This document shows, one piece after another, positions 11,901-22,191 of a stretch of DNA of 64,000 nucleotides. The DNA lies in NCBI RefSeq assembly GCF_954871325.1, contig NC_088776.1, forward strand, positions 20,336,052-20,400,051. The letters run 5' to 3'. A model generated the notes under the pieces. It worked only from the letters and a program-made list of their open reading frames with translations, had not been told where the DNA came from and searched no databases. Every line of letters begins with the position of its first letter. The stretch's first letter is position 1. The stretch is from Gordionus sp. m RMFG-2023 (taxonomy: Eukaryota; Nematomorpha; Gordioida; Chordodea; Parachordodidae). A program made the translations under genes and the position numbers.

Positions 11901-14757
11901 ATTAATAAAACTCAACAAGAGCGTAGACTAATAATGCTCAACATTTTATTTGATTTACTTAGATCTGAAAAGAATATACTTTAATAGCAAAAATTTCGGA
12001 GTGATTTAGTATTTCTTTTGAGAAATTCAATAAAAAAATTTGAGAAAATTAAAATTTTTACTTTTAAAACATCTGAAATTGAGTATAATTTCTTAGCTTT
12101 ATATTTTATTCTGTGTTTCACTTTTTATTTTGTGCGAAATAATATAATCATTTACGAGTAATATCATGCATATTGAAAAAAAACATTTTTAAAATAATTT
12201 ATAACTAATTAACCTCAGCAAAAGGTTTAAAAAACCGAATTTAATACCTTTAATCACCATTATCTCACGTAGTATAATTGCTAATGAATTAAAAAAAATT
12301 TGGATGTAACCAGAACATATATAACGTGCCTATTAATTTTTATCTAAATAAAAGAAGTCAGCTCAAAATAGCGATTTTCTTGCTCATTTGACATTGAATC
12401 GCACATAATATTATCCATACCTTACTTTTTTAGTATAATAATAAATATTATTTTATTTTAACAATACAACCAGTATTGCTAAATTACAGTTACATTTATG
12501 AGTTACATCATTAAAAAGTAACTGGTTCTAGTTGCTTCTTATATTTTTAAAAATTAGACAAATTTGAGTAACTAAAAATTTTTTTAAAGTAACTCCCAAT
12601 ATAAAACATTACAAGTTACCATAAATTTATAAATTTAACTCATTTGATATATTTTTCTTAAAAGAACTTATTTATGAAAAACGACTAGTTGATAATATTT
12701 AATTACATTTTTAAATTTTTTATAAGAAGGCATCCCCTCCCATCACGAAAAACATTTAGTTAGGCCGAATAAAATCAATGGGTGCAATAAAGGAATAATT
12801 ATCTCTAAATTTAAAAATGTGAGATTATTAGTGTATAATGGAGGCCTACAATGGGATGGGTTTTAACCCGCTTTTCAACGCCATCCCATATTTTTGGCGG
12901 TTTTAGGATGACAGGTTAAATTTATTTAAATAGCAGGCGGGTGGGTTGGTGGGGTAAACTTTTTAAGCAATGGGCGAGTCGGCAGATAGGCTAATTTAAA
13001 ATATTTTTTGCCAAAATGAACAAAACGAGCTTATATTTATTTTTAATAAAATTTTATTTCATAATATCGCATATTTTATAACTTAAGAAAAATAAATAAA
13101 GAGTCAAACTAACCAACAAATAATTTTAATACATTGGGCAGGCAGGTGATTGTTTTAAAACTGAGGGCAAACGGGCTAAATTAGAATATAGGCGGGCGGG
13201 CTTTTGGATTAAAACCTGCCCATTACAGATTTCTAATCTCTATGTTTATTCTCTATTTTAATGTAATGCTTTAAATTGATATTTAATAAATATTTCCCTC
13301 TCTGATTTCTTTAAAACTTTTCTTATTTTTTAAATTCCTTTTATAATTATGATTTTCAAATCAGGCAAAAAAGGAAGAATAGGAAAGAAATTTACTTTAA
13401 TATTTTACAGGCCATAGGTTAAGCCTATATTTTATTGATAATTACTTTTGAAAGGTATTAATTACAAGTTATATTCTTAAAAGATAACTATTTACCTTCT
13501 ACCTTTATATTTCTAAAAATAAAAAAAATATTACACTGAAAAATATACTACAGTATAATATTTATTTGTGAAACAAAATATCACATAATAATATTTACTT
13601 GCACTGAAAATTAACATATATGTATGCCTTACATATCAATATGAGACTTTCCTAAATATTAAAATATAGTTTTAATTCTCTTATATTGTCCATTCTGTCA
13701 TGTTTAAACTTTTAATTTTTTAATACAACCTAATAATGTAAAGTGAAAATATTGTAATTTTCACGTCAAAAACATGTCATAACAAATGAAAATTTAAATA
13801 GCTAAATAATCTAAATTATTTTCTTCCCAAATATGGATATAATAGAATTCTATTGGTTTTAAAATAAAATCTGCTTAACCGACAGGCCCCTTGTGCCGAC
13901 TAGCCCTGGTTTCCCCAACTTGTTTCGGCTCTTATCTGTATTCTTGAATCCAACTCCATTCATAAGTTAATTATGGATGGAGCATGGTAGCTATTACATA
14001 TTCGTCTTATATAATTTCCTTATAATTATTATAACACAGGTATTGGTTTTAAAAAACCCTAACCCCAACCTTTCAGTATTAGATTGAATTGTCCATTTTG
14101 GAAAATGAGATAAGACCAGAATTTAATAGATGCTACACTTATATTTATACGTCTATAAAACAGATGGGGAAAATATGAGATATTTCATTTATCCAGGGCC
14201 TCAACGTTATTGTTTTTTTATACTTTATATTTTACATTTAAATAGTTCATTAATAAAATGAAGTTGAATGTTTTATATAACTTGCATAATTAATTTATCT
14301 AGACAAGAGCGAAAATTTTGGAAATAGTAGGTGATTTACCCAAAGCCAGTATTAAACCAAAAGAAAATATTCTGTTTGTATGCAAATTGAATCCTATTAC
14401 AGTGTCCAAAGATCTTAAAATCATATTTGCTAGATTTGGTAACATCAAAAGGTGTACGAAATTATTATAATATATTTATATATCATGTATATTTGTATAG
14501 TTGTGAGATAGTCTACGATAAATTAACCGGGAATTCTCTTGGCTATGGATTTGTTGAATATGAAAAAGTAAAATTAATGTTATATATTTAAAGTTATTAT
14601 TTAAAAACATTTTATTTTGAAGGTTGAAAATTGTGAGCAAGCTTATCTAACTATGGAAAATGTTTTAATTGATGATAGAAGAATTCATGTTGATTTTTGT
14701 CAATCAGTTCACCAACACCAAAAAAAACTTCTAAAAAAACACACGTCTCAAACATAA
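8988..14757 (+). CDS. PPIL4: Peptidyl-prolyl isomerase-like 4 (cyclophilin + RRM), 9 exons
   Basis: Exons: 8988-9057, 9101-9168, 9202-9266, 9308-9425, 9467-9609, 9651-9846, 14303-14451, 14501-14567, 14623-14757. Together they give 1011 nt in frame, 336 aa, and every intron is GT-AG. Residues 1 to about 160 form a cyclophilin domain (start [11 protein letters not shown], then [34 protein letters not shown]). Residues about 242-318 form an RRM ([29 protein letters not shown]). This order is diagnostic of PPIL4, a nuclear cyclophilin of the spliceosome. The protein ends at HTSQT, about 150 residues shorter than human PPIL4 (492 aa), and lacks the charged tail. The position of the CypA catalytic Arg holds Thr (FHTIQ), so isomerase activity may be weak, as in other PPIL4s. 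Intron 5 uses GTTGAT. The ATG lies 69 bp after a hAT target duplication. Confidence 0.95.
9058..9650 (+). other. Five ultra-short PPIL4 introns (33-43 nt)
   Basis: Introns 1-5 are 9058-9100 (43 nt), 9169-9201 (33), 9267-9307 (41), 9426-9466 (41) and 9610-9650 (41). Each starts GT and ends AG, and removing them keeps the conserved PPIL4 frame. Introns 7 and 8 are 49 and 55 nt (14452-14500, 14568-14622). A 33-nt intron is near the lower limit known for spliceosomal introns in animals. Confidence 0.9.
10878..11051 (+). repeat. Imperfect CTCAG-phased tract, about 20-bp period
   Basis: The word CTCAG (or CCCAG/CACAG) followed by an A-rich stretch recurs about eight times at roughly 17-25-base spacing: ACTCAGAAAAAAAG, ACTCAGGAAAAATAC, GCTCAGAATTATTT, GCTCAGATAAAAATC, GCTCAGGGATAAAAC, GCCCAGAAAAATAT, CACAGAACTAG. 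It looks like an old short-period tandem array rather than chance. No function is evident. Confidence 0.55.
11340..11960 (+). repeat. Diverged tandem units of roughly 100-120 bp
   Basis: The phrase (C/T)TTTATTTGATACCCA-GTTG or a close variant recurs at about 11.37, 11.63, 11.75, 11.83 and 11.94 kb. Each is followed by an ATAxTxTxxTATAAAA-like stretch, then a C-rich tract (CCCACCCTG, CCACCCCCTCCCC, TTTTTACCCC, CTTCCCCCAACCC) and often GATGAGTAT. This is an irregular satellite-like array or a decayed internal repeat of an unidentified element. Confidence 0.6.
12838..13240. mobile_element. Short palindrome-ended element (MITE-like)
   Basis: CTACAATGGGATGGGTTTTA (about 12846) is matched in inverse by TAAAACCTGCCCATTACAG (ending about 13228). 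Both are followed inwards by GCGGGCGGG- or GCAGGCGGG-type blocks, otherwise absent from this AT-rich DNA. The interior has no coding. The size and G-rich subterminal repeats fit a non-autonomous hAT. I could not settle the target duplication, so the outer limits are approximate. Confidence 0.65.
13790..13970 (+). repeat. Dispersed repeat, copy 1 (second copy at 18.1 kb)
   Basis: The segment containing TTTTAAAATAAAATCTGC, GACAGGCCCCTTGTGCCGA and GGTTTCCCC corresponds to 18100-18240, which has TTTTAAAATAAAATTCGC, GACAAGCCCTTTGCACCGA and GATTTCCCC in the same order. The copies are strongly diverged and old; the element family is unknown. Confidence 0.6.
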
Positions 14758-14843
14758 TAATATATTTAATTTATAGTTTATGTTATTTTTAAATTATATT
14801 GAAAGCAATATAAAACTTGTAATTATTTACTACAACTCAACCC

Positions 14844-14849
14844 AATAAA
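14844..14849 (+). terminator. AATAAA poly(A) signal of PPIL4
   Basis: Canonical AATAAA, 87 bases after the PPIL4 stop and the only AATAAA on + between that stop and the opposing exon. Cleavage would fall close to, or inside, the 3' end of the minus-strand exon, so the two transcripts probably abut or overlap. Confidence 0.65.
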
Positions 14850-14865
14850 AACGAAAATGCACAAG

Positions 14866-14871
14866 TTTATT
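14866..14871 (-). terminator. AATAAA poly(A) signal of the convergent minus-strand gene
   Basis: TTTATT on + reads AATAAA on -, five bases after the TAA stop of the minus-strand exon (14876-14878). Its position, facing the PPIL4 signal only about 17 bases away, supports a tail-to-tail gene pair. Confidence 0.6.
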
Positions 14872-14875
14872 TATA

Positions 14876-15337
14876 TTAAGACAGAGCGTGTTTGTACCAT
14901 ACAGGCGCTAATGGGACATTAGTTCTTGTATTATTTATAGGATAATAATTCTCCACATCATTGTAATAATCTTTTTGTGGCAAAAATTTGATTTTTTGAT
15001 CATCTATAATTTCATTCTTTCGACCTTCATTAGCAACCATGTATTGATTGTATTGGTTTAAATTAGTGTCATAATCTTCGATTAAATAAGGAAGTTGACT
15101 AGATTTGCTTTGGTAGCTATCAGGACTTTCTAAACTTTCAGACACCTCAGAAGGTGATATTATAGTTGAATGATCGGGCTTTACCGGGCTAGTTTCTTTT
15201 ATTGTGGAAATATGTTTGATATCAGTGGTTTTGATAATTTTATCTGTATCTTCACTTTTCTTGATATTTATAGGTTTGTCAAGTTTTTTTTTATCCATTG
15301 TGATCGATGTATCAGTCGTCAAATCGCTTGAAGATGT
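14876..15337 (-). CDS. Last exon of an unrecognised Ser/Thr- and Lys-rich protein
   Basis: An open stretch of 154 codons, including the stop, follows a plausible acceptor (CAAAATAG, then ACA TCT TCA). The product is hydrophilic and low in hydrophobic clusters: N-terminal TSSSDLTTDTSITMDKKK, a middle rich in S, T, E and P (ETSPVKPDHSTIISPSEVSE), then a Tyr/Asn-rich part and the end NVPLAPVWYKHALS. It has no signal peptide or membrane segment and no domain I know. Residue variety is greater than in chance AT-rich frames. An internal ATG (MDKKKLDK) could start a 144-aa single-exon gene instead. A disordered cytoplasmic tail of a larger protein is equally possible. The gene is convergent with PPIL4, the stops being 118 bp apart, and has its own AATAAA. 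Confidence 0.6.
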   Translation of the reverse strand, partial: TSSSDLTTDTSITMDKKKLDKPINIKKSEDTDKIIKTTDIKHISTIKETSPVKPDHSTIISPSEVSESLESPDSYQSKSSQLPYLIEDYDTNLNQYNQYMVANEGRKNEIIDDQKIKFLPQKDYYNDVENYYPINNTRTNVPLAPVWYKHALS

Positions 15338-15813
15338 CTATTTTGATTTTTAATTGAAATAAAAATAATATAAATCAAATTAAATCGCCATAACATGCTC
15401 TATATATTAAGTATAAAATCTATAAATTATTAAAAATATTTATATTTTGGTAAATAGTATACAAATTAAAATGAACTCCACTCAAATTTCTTGGGTCAAA
15501 TTGATAACCAATACTATTTAAATTACATATTTTTCACATAAATTAAAGATTTGCATCTTCTGTTTTCATGTTTAATATTATCGTCTCCTATTTTTAAAAT
15601 GATTTTTAAAGTTACATTTATATTAAATAATGCGCGGTATCTAACTCATAAAGATACTCAAATTCCATAAAGATGGGTTCCTAGGTATAAATTTTGAAAT
15701 ATTGAATTGTTAGTCATGGAACTATTCGTAAAATTAATATACAAAAAATATATAATCTAACCGTTCTTACTGAAAAAAGTAGTAAAAATGTTACAATCTA
15801 ACAAGATTTGAGA

Positions 15814-16021
15814 TAGTGTTGTTAAAAGGCACAATTTGAGCCGATTTTTAAAAACGGCTGACTCAATATTTTAACCAGAAAAATATTGGCTATCCCTCGA
15901 GATTTCACTAATAAATGTCCAAAGTCCCATTTTTGAGCAAAATCTGTTTGCGTTATTTTATCGATAAATATTGAGTTAGCCGTTTTTTAAAATCGGCTCA
16001 ATTCGAGCCATTTAACCACTA
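15814..16021. mobile_element. 208-bp hAT MITE, TSD ATTTGAGA
   Basis: The ends are long inverted repeats of about 58 bases, TAGTGTTGTTAAAAGGC on the left and its diverged inverse, ending CATTTAACCACTA, on the right. Both contain GAGCCGATTTT and CGGCT-ACTCAATATTT. ATTTGAGA is repeated exactly at 15806-15813 and 16022-16029, an 8-bp target duplication. There is no coding. Related sequence lies at 52.57-52.76 kb, and a fragment (TTGAGTTAGCCGTTTTTAAA) near 48.71 kb. Confidence 0.92.
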
Positions 16022-16432
16022 ATTTGAGATATTTGGGAAATATCCTGTAATGCTGTAAACATTACTTCAAAGGTTGTGTTTGGAAGAAGGAACGAGTTAC
16101 CGTTACTTGTTAACTTGTGAAAAGGAACGCGTTACTCGTTATCTTGTAAAATAGAACGCTTTGCTCGCTCATCAAAAAAAGTTAAGCCCCGGGATTTGGT
16201 AAATAGAGGTCCAAAGGTGGACCTGTTTTTTGCTTTATCTGGGAGAACTAAATCCAAGGACCTACTCCTAAATCAATTACGACATTACTCCCTACCCTTC
16301 TACCAAATTCAAAACCAAAAAATTTAACCAAAATTACCCCCCTTCAATTTTAATCTTGCTTCGCCCTATTTGATTTAATGTCCTAAAAATATTTTGGATT
16401 GTAAAAACGTCCTATGCAGGACTCTAGTATAG

Positions 16433-16714
16433 ATCCGTTGTTATACTTTCTGTGCCGCGAAAATCAGTGATGATAAAATTTGGAATACTTGCCATTGCTA
16501 TAAAAGTAGTTTTAGCCTAAGTAAGACAAATCAATTTGGCAGTTAAGTCATAGGCAGACTAAATCTTACAGCTCATCTGCGGAAAAGAGTATCTGAAGAT
16601 TTTAAAAGGGATCTACCAAAATTTAAAAATCATTTTTTATATAATCTTGTTTCAAACTATGACGCGGTCATCTCATCTATTTTCATCTTTCTTATAGCTT
16701 CGATTTTAGGTTAG
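16433..16714 (+). CDS. Possible two-exon gene end, Cys-containing, C-terminal membrane anchor
   Basis: Exon 16433-16520 and exon 16572-16714 join in frame across a 51-nt intron (GTAAGA...TTACAG), a size typical of this genome. The first exon follows TATAG and reads CYTFCAAKISDD and WNTCHCYKSS, with four Cys in about 25 residues. The second reads LRKRVSEDFKRDLPKF and ends with a hydrophobic run (AVISSIFIFLIASILG) just before the stop, as in tail-anchored proteins. At least one upstream exon is missing, since no ATG is in frame. Family unknown. The coding call rests on open phase-matched exons, strong splice sites and non-random composition. Confidence 0.45.
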
Positions 16715-19068
16715 CGAAGTTGAGAGGAAATCTCTTTTAAAGTAGGAGTTTTAAGTGAGGAGACCGTATACTAAAATTTTGTATATATAAAATTGCATTG
16801 ACAAAACAGAATAAGGAAGACCAGGGCTTGTGCACCCATACCGGTTGTGCAATCTCGAATTCCCTCATTTGACTGTGTTCATCGTGCGCTGTTTTTTGTC
16901 GTATATTGGATCATTCCATTCCTTCCTCGTCGCCAATATAAAACCAATATAAAATTCGTTTATTACATATATATATCAATATGGTAATTCGTGTGTGACA
17001 TATCTATCGCAATTCGTATATTACATATCAATAATGTCAATCATCATAATAATGTATTGTATATGACATTTATAAAATTAATAATATATATTATATCTCA
17101 TTTATAACGGGCTAATCGGCGCAATGGTCAGAATTATCATAAATTCGAGAATAATTGTAATATCTGAATTTATAAAATACCTAACTTTTTTAAAAATATA
17201 TACTTTTTGCTTAAATTGTTTTCTACTAAATGTAGGATTTTTCATCAACAAACTTCCAAACCAGGAGCTTGTAGAATCATCGCGGACTAGTTAAATCAAA
17301 TTTTATCTTTATTGTGTCATATAAGATAAATTAATTATTTTTTTGTTCCTTTATTTTGAGCACAATATTTTATTGATAGAATATTATATTATAATTTATA
17401 TTTAAAACATTCATATATAAATATACATGACAATATTTGAAATCTAAAAATATTTTAATAAAAATTATAAGAGAATTATTTTATTTTTTTCCATAATTTA
17501 ATTGCTTTATTATATAGAATTAATTTAAATTTCTAATATTCATGATGAATTGAATACTAATGTTATATTATATCATGTAAAATAAATATACTATCATATA
17601 TAATATCTTTTATATTAAAATAATAAATATTTATTTTATTTTTATTATATTATCAGTAAATATTCAAATAAAGTAACCTATGACCGGGAAAAAAAAATTA
17701 ATTGATAGAAAAAATAATATTGGAAAAATTATTATTTTCATTCTTCATTTTTTTTGTTTTAAATATATATTTTTTTATGATAGAAAAATTGGAAAAAATA
17801 AAGAAGTAAAAAAAACCTATCCTCAAAAAATCCATAATTCCATTAATAAGCAGTTTTAATAAGCAAATTAAGAGCAATTTACAATATCTTCAGCTACAAT
17901 ACAACTGATCCAACTAACACTGATTCTACTAGCTTTACTAATAGTTTCTAAAAGTATATTTAGTATGAAACTTTTTAAATACATTAGGTTTTAAATTTCA
18001 CATAATGTTCATTTTATCATTTTTCAACTGTTTTGAATATAACACTATCGTGAAGTAATATATTTACAGTGTGACCCCCAAAATACATTTTATCAAAGAA
18101 AGATTTAGGTAGCTAAGGGATATAAAATATTTTTTTCCTCCCAATTATATATTATAGAATGCTACTATTTTTAAAATAAAATTCGCTGAATGACAAGCCC
18201 TTTGCACCGAGCTCTGATTTCCCCTATTATTCTTTTGTAAGCCAATTTCATTTTAAGCGTCACTTTGAATATAATTGAAAAATCCCTCTATCATTATAAA
18301 GTTAATGGCAATTTAATTAGATTATTAAAATGATAAATACTTCAAAAGAACTTGATTTTTCTGATTGACCTAAAATTATAATAAAGTTTATAAATTTAAT
18401 ATTATTATAAAAAATATATAATTTTATCTATTTAACTAAAAATATTGTCTACTGGATTTTTTAAAATATTATTTATGTACAATTCTCTATTTCTAACTGG
18501 TGGTCTGATCTATCACCAACATAATTAAAAATGAATAAATTGAGTTTACAATTTTTATTTTAAAAAATAATATTAATTATAGTGGCCTGATCTGGTCTAA
18601 TACTCTAACGCTGCCTTTAAAAAGCTTGCAATGTTAAAAAAGCTTTTAACATTGAATGCGTTTTAAACCCTATTTTAAAGAAGTGGACCAAGATTAGGCA
18701 TAATTGTTGTTATTCCAAAATCATATTAGTTTTTTCTTTTTAAAAAATTATTTATAAAATTTTATATAAACTCTTCCTTTTTTAAGATTATTAAGCATTT
18801 TCATAAAATTTTTAGAAATATAGGAAATATATTCGTCCAATTATCACCTAAAACGAGAAGTATATATTACTTTAAACCTTATATCACGTTTTTTTGCAAA
18901 ATAACGCAATGTCACTCATTTATTAGTATAATTATTTAAACTCGGTCATGACTAAATTAAAATAATCTTGCCAGAAGATTTACACTATCACAATACAATT
19001 TTTATAATTTTAATTGAAAAAAAATATTTTCGTCGAATTTCTTCATCTATTATAAAATACTAATCGTA
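16715..19068. other. AT-rich intergenic, one dispersed repeat
   Basis: Apart from the repeat copy at 18100-18240 (pair of 13.79 kb), nothing is recognised. A less AT-rich patch at 16.80-16.96 kb has no open frame of interest. An open T/S/N-rich stretch at 17880-17970 lacks supporting splice context. Confidence 0.5.
18100..18240 (+). repeat. Dispersed repeat, copy 2
   Basis: Shares the ordered blocks TTTTAAAATAAAATTCGC, GACAAGCCCTTTGCACCGA and GATTTCCCC with 13790-13970. Diverged, so an old dispersed element. Confidence 0.6.
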
Positions 19069-19776
19069 CTAGTGGTCAGAGTTGGGCAGGTCCTCCGGAA
19101 AAAGAATCTAAAAGCAGATACAGATTTTAAAAAATGGGTCTTAGATACAGATACTAATATCTTATTCAAATATTAAAAAGATAAAAGATACTTGTATCTT
19201 TCTCTAGTTGAGAGTATCTTAAATACAAAATACTTTTATAAAATTATCATTACCAATTAAATTAGAATAGTTTATAAAATACAATTTTTCTTATTTATTG
19301 GTGAAGACCATTACGCATATAATAAGAATGAATATTTACAATAATTAATAAATATTTAATGAAGAGCTAATTATAATAATCAATCATTTTATATTCGTTT
19401 TAGCCCTCTCATAGCATTGACTGGGAAGATAAACTAATATTTATAATGGGTGTTGAAAAATAAAAATTAATTTTATAAGAGGTGCGAAAGGGATCAAACC
19501 TAAAGACGAAAATAGGTTTATCACAAAAGAGTATCTAAAATATTAAATCAATTCATTATTTTTTAAGATAATCAATTTTTACAATAATTTATCATTAAGC
19601 TTTTGCCGTTTTATTTATCATTAAACCAAACTAAATAACTTTCTAACTGGAGCTGAGGAATGCATTGTAGTATTATATTTTTAAAAGATTTCCTTATTGG
19701 ATAATAATTAAGCATTTCTAATGTATTTTGATGGTTTATTATGTAATTTAAAACCTCCTACTCAGTGTTATTTGTA

Positions 19777-20019
19777 TTATTGAACACAGCAACATTTGTT
19801 TTGCCAATCATTATTTTCTTTATTAGATGTTAAATCTATTGGTGTTTTAGTTTGAGCTTGATTATATACAACTGGTACTATATTTAGGGCTTCTTTTAAA
19901 AATATATTTTGAAAGTATTTTTTTTTATCATCCGACTCAATCCATAAGTTCTTAAAATATAAATGTGATAATGATGCCAAAAACGCTTCATTATATTTAT
20001 CATAGAATCTTTTTCCCAT
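19777..20019 (-). pseudogene. hAT transposase fragment (middle part) of the outer element
   Basis: Reads LSHLYFKNLWIESDDKKKYF, matching the hAT signature xDPRFKxLWI and the piece SHPDFKNRWIDGEKEKK seen in frame near 8140 in the 6.9-kb copy. After CCCVQ the frame stops, and the C-terminal dimerisation region is not present in this copy. Part of the minus-strand transposase of the 19.08-25.13-kb element, separated from its N-terminal half by the nested insertion. Confidence 0.8.
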
Positions 20020-20549
20020 ACCATCAGCTTTTTTATAAAGGTAGACAATAATATTGAAAACTTGAATTTTTAAGCTTACCTAAGTCTCTTTTAACCATAA
20101 ATAGTATGGGCACTAATTCTTCATATAATGTACTACTCTATTGTAATTTGTTTAATGCAATTGCACCCTCTTAAACCCTTTCAATATTTTTCAATATTAA
20201 CATATCCGCTTCAAAAATGGGACAATCAATTTCAAATAAATAAATTAAATGTGATTTATATTTTAACTGTGAAGTTATACCAGAGACCTGCAGGCCTGGC
20301 CCTAAGCCCGGCCTGGCCCGGGCAGGGCTGGGCCGTATTTTAAATTTTTTAAATATACCCGGGCCGGGCCGGGCTTAAGATTGTTAAACCCGGCCGGGCC
20401 GGGCCTTAATATTTTTTATAAAAATTTTTACATTATGAGTTAATGGTTATAAGATTATATTATATTATAGTTATGATTAATATAATATTGGGTGATGGTT
20501 AACACTACCTAACAACCCACAGATCGATCTAATTATTAATTTCCTGCAA

Positions 20550-20646
20550 ATTTATTCAAAGTATTAATATATTTATTTATAATTCATATCTAAATTTTTA
20601 CAACATATTTTACCAAAACAATCAAATAAAGGAATATCTTAAATAA
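20550..20646 (+). repeat. Direct repeat flanking the innermost hAT, left copy
   Basis: About 95 bp beginning ATTCAAAGTATTAATATAT and ending CAATCAAATAAAGG recur, about 90% alike by eye, at 22192-22285 on the other side of the inserted element. This is more than the 8-bp target duplication, so the host element already carried a tandem duplication here or one formed around the insertion. Confidence 0.75.
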
Positions 20647-20654
20647 GCCCCAAT

Positions 20655-22183
20655 CAGGCGCGTAACCAATGGGGGGGGGGAAAGGAGGAAATTCCCCCCC
20701 CCCATCGCAAATTTGACTATTTTCATAAATATCATTTTAAGCTAATAAAAATTTTACCCCTACCCACCAGACCCCCCCCCCCCCCCCCCACCAATCAAAA
20801 TTTTACAAATATTTGAATATCAATTTTCCAACATATTATTCAAAAATATTAATAAAATGGAAAAATATTTAGTCAAAGAGATTGAAGTCAAACGATAATT
20901 TATAAATAAGGTTGAGCATGAAAAAAAAGTAATGTGTCGTTAGCAGCGATATCATTATTGAATTCAATTGATCAATCAGAGTTTATCATTGCTGCTAGTT
21001 GCATCAATAAATTATTTTCCTATTCACTACTTTGTAGAAATTTACAAAAACCAAATTTAGATTTGGTTCAGGTTATTGATTTGGCGGAAAATATACATGA
21101 ACAGGTAGATACAATAAGAATGAATGTAGACGTTGAATCGAAGGCTAAATTTTATGATATAATACTAATTAAACCTCGTCTAGCACCTAGGCCATTATTG
21201 AGATGAAAATAAATATTGGCTCAACTGAAGAATATTATAAAATATCCATTTTCATCCCATTCTTAGATACTTTTTTATCGCAAATAAAAGTACGGGTTTT
21301 AGATAAAAAACAAGTCTTTAGCAATCTTCAAGTTTTATTACCCAAAGATCCTTCTTCATTTTCTAATGCCACTATTGGTAAAATTAAATATTTAGAAAAA
21401 TTTTATTCCTATGAGATTGATACTAAAATAAATTTAATCAGTGAATTCGAATTGTGGTATAAATATTTATACGTTTAGCTATTTTACCTGAGCATGCTAT
21501 TGATGCGCTCAATCGGTGTAAAGAAACCTTGGCTCAATTTCCTAATATTTCGAAGTTGTTTTATATTCTTGCATGTTTGCCTATTACAACATGTACGAAT
21601 GAAAGGACTTTTTCCAACTTGAGAGGGTTGAAAACATATTTACGAAGTACTGAATCTCGGCTATATGGGTGAGCTCTGTTAAATATACACAGAGATTTGG
21701 TTCCAACGACAAACGAAATAATTAAAAATCTTGTATTTGATAAGAAGTTAAAAAAAACTTGTTAATTTAATTATTTTCTAGTCAATATTTTAAACTACTA
21801 TTAGTATTTTCAATAAAAAAATTATATTCTACTTATATTGTATGAGAATTTAAGCTGAGGCTAGTTTTTAAAGCAAATTTTATAAAAAAAATGACATTAC
21901 ACTTTATTTCAACTTTACATTTAATAAAAAAACTTTATTAAATATAATATACCTATCTTGAAATAATAAAAAAGAGGCTTGTAATATCCTATCCATAAGC
22001 ACGAATTAGTAAATAATAGTTAAAAATAGAAATATAATTAAATTATGAATAATTTAATAGAATAGCTAAATAAGACACGGCCGTAGGCCGGGGGAAAGTT
22101 GGCCGAAGGCCAGGATGGGGTTTGGGGGCGAAGCCCCCATAAATTTTTTTCCCCCCTATAAGAAAATCCTGGATACGCCACTG
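20655..22183 (+). mobile_element. Innermost hAT element, CAGxGGCGTA family, TSD GCCCCAAT
   Basis: Starts CAGGCGCGTAACCAATGGGG (20655) and ends CTGGATACGCCACTG (22183). GCCCCAAT occurs exactly at 20647-20654 and 22184-22191. Runs of G (about 20671-20680) and C (about 20694-20703 and 20767-20789) lie just inside the left end. A GGGGGCGAAGCCCCC hairpin lies near 22123-22137, close to the right end. It carries a decayed ZMYM1-like transposase C-terminal half on +. Confidence 0.95.
20934..21766 (+). pseudogene. hAT transposase (ZMYM1/DUF4371-like), C-terminal half
   Basis: The first open part (20934-21206) reads LLNSIDQSEFIIAASCINKL and NIHEQVDTIRMNVD. A second (21203-21478) reads EEYYKISIFIPFLDTFLSQI and FELWYKYL. 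A third (to about 21766) reads CTNERTFSNLRGLKTYLRST and NIHRDLVPTTNEI, the dimerisation region. The pieces lie in two frames with a shift near 21200, another near 21475, and a stop near 21670. The N-terminal half with the first catalytic residues is absent. Same family as the remnants at 0.1-0.5 kb, 32.6-33.8 kb and 56-57.4 kb. Confidence 0.85.
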
Positions 22184-22191
22184 GCCCCAAT

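Larger units (their letters stand above)
9847..14302 (+). other. PPIL4 intron 6, 4456 nt, repeat-filled
   Basis: The donor GTACTA follows the codons for AAK; the acceptor ATCTAG precedes [13 protein letters not shown]. The next-longest intron of the gene is 55 nt. Contents: AT-rich unknown sequence to 10.87 kb, a CTCAG-repeat tract (10.88-11.05 kb), diverged tandem units (11.34-11.96 kb), a GTTAC-rich stretch with a terminal-repeat-like start near 12471 (CAGTATTGCTAAATT), a palindrome-ended element (12.84-13.24 kb) and a dispersed repeat copy (13.79-13.97 kb). No exon was recognised inside. Confidence 0.85.

Noticed and set aside
20128-20343. 71-codon open frame ending in Pro/Gly-rich sequence
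   Set aside because: Its C-terminal part translates the GGCCCGGCC terminal repeat of the 20.28-kb element, crossing an insertion boundary.
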